DNA of 9,174 bases from contig JBCDBH010000238.1 of the NCBI GenBank assembly GCA_039184055.1, forward strand, positions 1 to 9,174, read 5' to 3'. Source of the stretch: JBCDBH01 sp039184055. Lineage in GTDB: Bacteria; Acidobacteriota; Thermoanaerobaculia; Multivoradales; J023. The notes under the pieces are model-generated. The model worked only from the letters and a program-made list of their open reading frames with translations, did not search any database and was not told the origin of the DNA. The position numbers were made by a program, and so were the translations under genes. Positions 6,644 to 9,174 of this stretch are shown piece after piece (the stretch's first letter is position 1; each line of letters starts with the position of its first letter).

Positions 6644-7267
6644 TCAGTGCCACGGCGACGTGCGGACGTTGTGAAGATGGAAACGGAAACGAGTGGCAGT
6701 GGCTCCCCAGCCACCGCCGAGCATCAGAAGCTGCGCGCTTGCGATACCGAGGAGATTGAAGGTGTAGCCGGGTAGGCGCGCGAGATCGATGACCGCGGGT
6801 GGCACTTCTTCGCCGATTCGTAGGCCTTGCCACGGCACGATCGCGAGAGTCGAGTCGAGTGCGAATGTCGTCGATTCATCCGGCGCGAGCGTGTGCCACG
6901 GTGTGACGGCTCGCCCGTCTCGAGCCAGAAAGACGTGCACCGTGCCTTCCTTTTTTCGGTTCGTGACCACGGTACGCGCGGCTGGCTCGACGGACGCCGT
7001 GGTGCCTCCGATACGGCCGGAGTAGAGGTCGACCTGACTGGGCGTCGTGAGTTGTTCGTGCACGACGCAGTTGCCCCACGAGTCGAAAGCCATCAGCTCC
7101 AACACGGACGAGAAAATGAACGGATGCGTGCACTCGTAGCCGCAGTGTTGGATCAGCCGCCATACCAACGGCAGCCGGTGGGGGCTCTGTCGGTCGATCT
7201 GAAAGAGAATCACGGCGGCTGGCTCACCAGCATGGCTGTGGTTTTCGAAGACAATGCGCGTATCCAT
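6644..7267 (-). CDS. hypothetical protein, paralogue of 8535-9161
   Basis: A 207-residue protein. It aligns along its length with the 208-aa protein at 8535-9161: NHS.....AVILFQ near the N-terminus, WRLIQHCG..CTHPFIF (36-52), FDSWGN (61-66), an ARDGRAV strand (115-121), and LLGIASA..LMLGGGWG.TAT.F.F.L.NV (172-201). In that last 30-residue block 18 positions are identical by hand count. The predicted character is beta-rich, soluble and cytoplasmic, with no signal peptide; no known catalytic motif stands out. The ATG at 7267 lies 7 bases after the stop of the preceding gene and lacks a strong ribosome site, so it probably relies on translational coupling; the open frame extends to 7327, but the paralogue supports 7267. 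It sits directly upstream of the PatG-like gene, 38 bases away. The function is unknown; it could be a partner or substrate of the PatG-like protein and protease. Confidence 0.75.
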   Translation of the reverse strand: MDTRIVFENHSHAGEPAAVILFQIDRQSPHRLPLVWRLIQHCGYECTHPFIFSSVLELMAFDSWGNCVVHEQLTTPSQVDLYSGRIGGTTASVEPAARTVVTNRKKEGTVHVFLARDGRAVTPWHTLAPDESTTFALDSTLAIVPWQGLRIGEEVPPAVIDLARLPGYTFNLLGIASAQLLMLGGGWGATATRFRFHLHNVRTSPWH

Positions 7268-7274
7268 GACGTGC

Positions 7275-8447
7275 TCAAAAATCGGTCTGTGGTCTCGGCG
7301 GTGTGATCGGTGGCGCTTCACCGCCACCGCGCGTTCGAGCCTGGTCCTGATCGTGCGGTCGTGGCTCGATGTGCGCCTCGAGATCGAGCTTCATCGGCGT
7401 GCCCTCGAAGTGAAAGCCGAATGAGGCGTGCATATGAATGCCCCCTTTGCCATCGCGTACGACCTTGATGCCGGTTGGCTGGATCGGCGACTTTCGAGCG
7501 GCCGGAGGGGCTTTCATCGAACTCGGCCCGTCGCTTTTCGGGTCGGGTGGTTGCGTACCGGTCATGGAGGCGGACGGACTGGTCGGTTCCTGGTGTGCCG
7601 CGCTCGGCTCCTGAGCATCGGCCTTTCCGTGATCGGGTTCATGTCGGCCGTGAGGTTGGCTGGATGTACCGTGCCGCGAGCCGGAGTGGGTTCCCGACCC
7701 GTGATGATGCGTGCCTGGTTGGCTATCGCCTCCTCGGTGATGGGAAGCGGATGGTGTTTGGTGGATCGGGATCTCGAGCAGCCCACCGATGACGTGACGA
7801 CGGTGGTCTTTCAGCCCGTACGAACCGTTTTCGACCATCAGGATGAGGGCCTCTGGTACCTGTCCACTGGGAACGAGCTTCAGAATTCCACTAAACGTGA
7901 GATCGCCGGACGCCGCTATGTGTAGCTCGCTCCCACTGTCCACGGACTCGATCTTGTGAGTAGCTTTTGCTCCCTTGGGGTGCAGCGTAAAGTCATCGAT
8001 GGTGATCGTCAGCTTGAAGAGATGGCCCTTCGAGTCGTAGCCTGGGTCGACCGTGATCTCGACGCCGTTGTACGGCTTGGTTGTCCGCGGGTGGATACGA
8101 AAGTCACCCGACTTCCATGTTTTTTGTTTCGGGTTGTGTGATCGGTGCGATGACGTGCCACTGTGCGGAGGTGGGCGCAGCGGCATGGCGATCGTCGCTC
8201 CATCCGGTGTCCGCATGGACGATGTGGCGCGCGAGGTGAAACCGTGAGTCTGACCGGATGGTGACGCGCTGGCGGCCGCCGTCGCTCCGCGTGTCGACTC
8301 TCGTGGATCGGTGTGACCCGGTGGCGCAAGTGGCGGTGAAGGCAACTTCGCGGTGGCTTCGATTGGCGCGCTCGCCTCGGGTGGGGCCGCGGCGCTCGCG
8401 GTCGGCGAGGCGAGCTCCGAAGCGGAACGGGTGGTTTCTGTATCCAT
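7275..8447 (-). CDS. low-complexity hypothetical protein with beta-rich core
   Basis: A 390-residue protein I do not recognise. Residues 1-108 are Ala/Ser/Pro/Thr-rich and disordered-looking. Residues 111-228 form a plausible beta domain (WKSGDFRI, GVEITVDPGYDSKGHLFKL, ILMVENGSYG). Residues 229-320 are a His/Ser/Gly/Pro-rich linker with many histidines (SHH, THHHG, HGRHEPDHG). A shorter beta segment at 326-361 (GIKVVRDGKGG, HASFGFHFEGTPMKLDL) resembles the start of the central domain. The C-terminus is Pro/Gly-rich. There is no signal peptide. The ATG at 8447 has AGGAAGGAAG upstream. It lies between the two paralogous genes and ends 7 bases before the second one starts, so it is clearly in the same operon. 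The histidine linker could bind metal. Scaffold, linker-rich structural protein, or substrate are all possible; none is demonstrated. Confidence 0.72.
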   Translation of the reverse strand: MDTETTRSASELASPTASAAAPPEASAPIEATAKLPSPPLAPPGHTDPRESTRGATAAASASPSGQTHGFTSRATSSMRTPDGATIAMPLRPPPHSGTSSHRSHNPKQKTWKSGDFRIHPRTTKPYNGVEITVDPGYDSKGHLFKLTITIDDFTLHPKGAKATHKIESVDSGSELHIAASGDLTFSGILKLVPSGQVPEALILMVENGSYGLKDHRRHVIGGLLEIPIHQTPSASHHRGGDSQPGTHHHGSGTHSGSRHGTSSQPHGRHEPDHGKADAQEPSAAHQEPTSPSASMTGTQPPDPKSDGPSSMKAPPAARKSPIQPTGIKVVRDGKGGIHMHASFGFHFEGTPMKLDLEAHIEPRPHDQDQARTRGGGEAPPITPPRPQTDF

Positions 8448-8487
8448 GATCTTCCTTCCTGGAGGCGAGCGGTTCTAGAGGGAGAGC

Positions 8488-8527
8488 TTCTCGGCATGCC
8501 ACAGCCTCGGGCGTGGCATGCCGAGAA
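8488..8527 (-). terminator. strong stem-loop after the first paralogue gene
   Basis: Perfect 15-bp arms, TTCTCGGCATGCCAC at 8488-8502 and GTGGCATGCCGAGAA at 8513-8527, around a 10-base loop. On the minus strand it begins 7 bases after the stop (8535-8537) of the 208-aa protein and ends about 40 bases before the next start. No U-tract follows, so it may act as a partial terminator or a 3'-stabilising hairpin that gives the first gene more product than the genes behind it. Confidence 0.6.
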
Positions 8528-8534
8528 ACTTCGA

Positions 8535-9161
8535 TCAAACCCGGTTGACGTTGCTGAGCTGGAATTGAAAGGCGGTGGCGCTCGGTCCTCCGCCGCCACC
8601 GGTCATGATGATGTCGGCACTCTTGATGCCCAGGAGGTCGATCTCGGTATTCACCTGTTGGACGATTGCCGAGTCGAGGATCTGACCTTCTCGGACTTGC
8701 GATACGACCCCGATGAAGATCCGTGGTTTGAATCGGAATACCGCTTTTTGCGCTGGCGAGACATTGGTCTTGGTCGCTAGGAGCTTGCCGTCGCGGAAGA
8801 TGTTCGCCGAGACTCCGCCGGTTTGCAGGTTGTTGCGCACTTCGACGTCGAGCGGGCTCGAAGAAGGGAAAGGTGATGGCCTCAGCACATCGCCCGAGCG
8901 ATCCTTGATGACTTCGTATGCTTGACCTTCGAAAGCTTCCAGCTGGGGTGTGAAGTTGCCAAAGGAATCGCCTGCGGAGACGAAGAAGTTGAGAGGGTAG
9001 GTAAACGGATGGTGATCCTGGACACCCAGATTTTGAATCACCCGCCACGCGACGGAGATCTCACTGAAGCTTTCAGCGACGTTCTTCTGGAAGATCAGGA
9101 CTTCGCTGTTGTTGATGTCCTGAGAGTTGTTGATCAAGTTGAGCTTGATCTCTTGTAACAT
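8535..9161 (-). CDS. hypothetical protein with GGG-type C-terminal motif
   Basis: A 208-residue protein, the first gene of the visible minus-strand block. The N-terminus reads LNLINNSQDINNSEVLIFQKN, then AWRVIQNLG..DHHPFTY (38-55), SAGDSFGNFTPQL (62-74), SANIFRDGKLLATKT (118-132), FKPRIFIGVVSQV (144-156) and LLGIKSADIIMTGGGGGPSATAFQF (176-200). It is probably beta-rich and soluble, with no signal peptide. I remember similar uncharacterised proteins in other bacteria, always without a known function. It is paralogous to the protein at 6644-7267. The ATG at 9161 has GAGGGAG upstream, a strong site. Its first third is about 48% GC (9001-9174, hand count), lower than its paralogue, which may reflect higher expression or a different history. 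A strong hairpin follows it. Confidence 0.8.
   Translation of the reverse strand: MLQEIKLNLINNSQDINNSEVLIFQKNVAESFSEISVAWRVIQNLGVQDHHPFTYPLNFFVSAGDSFGNFTPQLEAFEGQAYEVIKDRSGDVLRPSPFPSSSPLDVEVRNNLQTGGVSANIFRDGKLLATKTNVSPAQKAVFRFKPRIFIGVVSQVREGQILDSAIVQQVNTEIDLLGIKSADIIMTGGGGGPSATAFQFQLSNVNRV
9132..9150 (-). repeat. short inverted repeat in the first codons of the 208-aa protein
   Basis: GATCAAG (9132-9138) and CTTGATC (9144-9150) are perfect 7-bp arms with a 5-base loop, covering about codons 4-10. In the mRNA this could form a hairpin close to the start codon. It may be incidental to the coding sequence. Confidence 0.25.
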
Positions 9162-9174
9162 GATTGACTCCCTC

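Noticed and set aside
5649..6833. Longer 394-residue version of the PatG-like protein
   Set aside because: The first 76 residues are arginine-rich, overlap the end of the upstream gene, and do not resemble the family. The ATG at 6605 has a GGAGG ribosome site directly upstream.
7268..7327. Extended N-terminus for the 207-aa paralogue
   Set aside because: It would overlap the preceding gene, the extra residues are Arg/His-rich, and the aligned paralogue starts at the equivalent of 7267.
8104..9048. 314-residue minus-strand open frame overlapping two operon genes
   Set aside because: It overlaps the 208-aa protein, the hairpin and the low-complexity gene, and is Arg/Ser-rich as expected of an out-of-frame reading of GC-rich DNA.
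4891..9174. Full cyanobactin or other RiPP cluster
   Set aside because: No short precursor with a leader and core, no YcaO, PatA-type subtilisin or prenyltransferase is visible, so the window supports only a PatG-like component, not a cyanobactin pathway.
1..9174. CRISPR array, tRNA, rRNA or insertion sequence
   Set aside because: No regularly spaced repeats, tRNA cloverleaf, rRNA-like stretches, transposase motifs or flanking terminal inverted repeats were seen on either strand.

Overview
The window is a GC-rich bacterial segment (mostly above 60% GC by eye) with tight gene packing and purine-rich Shine-Dalgarno sites. The Gram-negative assignment rests on a family 25 (lipooligosaccharide-type) glycosyltransferase and on a secreted cellulase ending in a DGFESGD..W tail. 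From memory, that tail is common on secreted proteins of Xanthomonadales-like Gammaproteobacteria and some Acidobacteriota. I cannot name the species.

Left part (1-4370). A small acidic hypothetical protein (22-219) is followed by a 382-base gap. The gap holds a decayed minus-strand winged-helix fragment (about 280-477) and an AT-rich leader in front of a secreted GH5 endoglucanase (602-1639). Next is a two-domain protein (1681-3402) with an N-terminal GT4-like glycosyltransferase and a C-terminal PIG-L zinc deacetylase. It converges, 2 bases apart, with a GT25-like glycosyltransferase on the minus strand (3405-4256). This part looks like polysaccharide degradation plus surface-glycan assembly.

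Right part (4367-9161), all minus strand. In transcription order it contains: a 208-aa protein (8535-9161); a hairpin with 15-bp perfect arms; a 390-aa low-complexity protein (7275-8447); a 207-aa diverged paralogue of the first protein (6644-7267); a free-standing protein resembling the C-terminal domain of the cyanobactin protease PatG (5649-6605); a chymotrypsin-fold serine protease with a readable His-Asp-Ser triad, joined to the PatG-like gene by an ATGA overlap (4891-5652); and a secreted cysteine-rich protein (4367-4789) with a stem-loop behind it.

The right-hand block is the candidate undescribed system. In cyanobactin PatG, the domain is fused to a subtilisin-type macrocyclase. Here it stands alone, is translationally coupled to a protease of an unrelated fold, and sits beside two paralogues that share a conserved glycine-rich C-terminal motif. 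No short precursor peptide or YcaO enzyme is visible, and the operon runs off the right edge. A role in peptide or protein maturation is therefore a hypothesis, not a conclusion.
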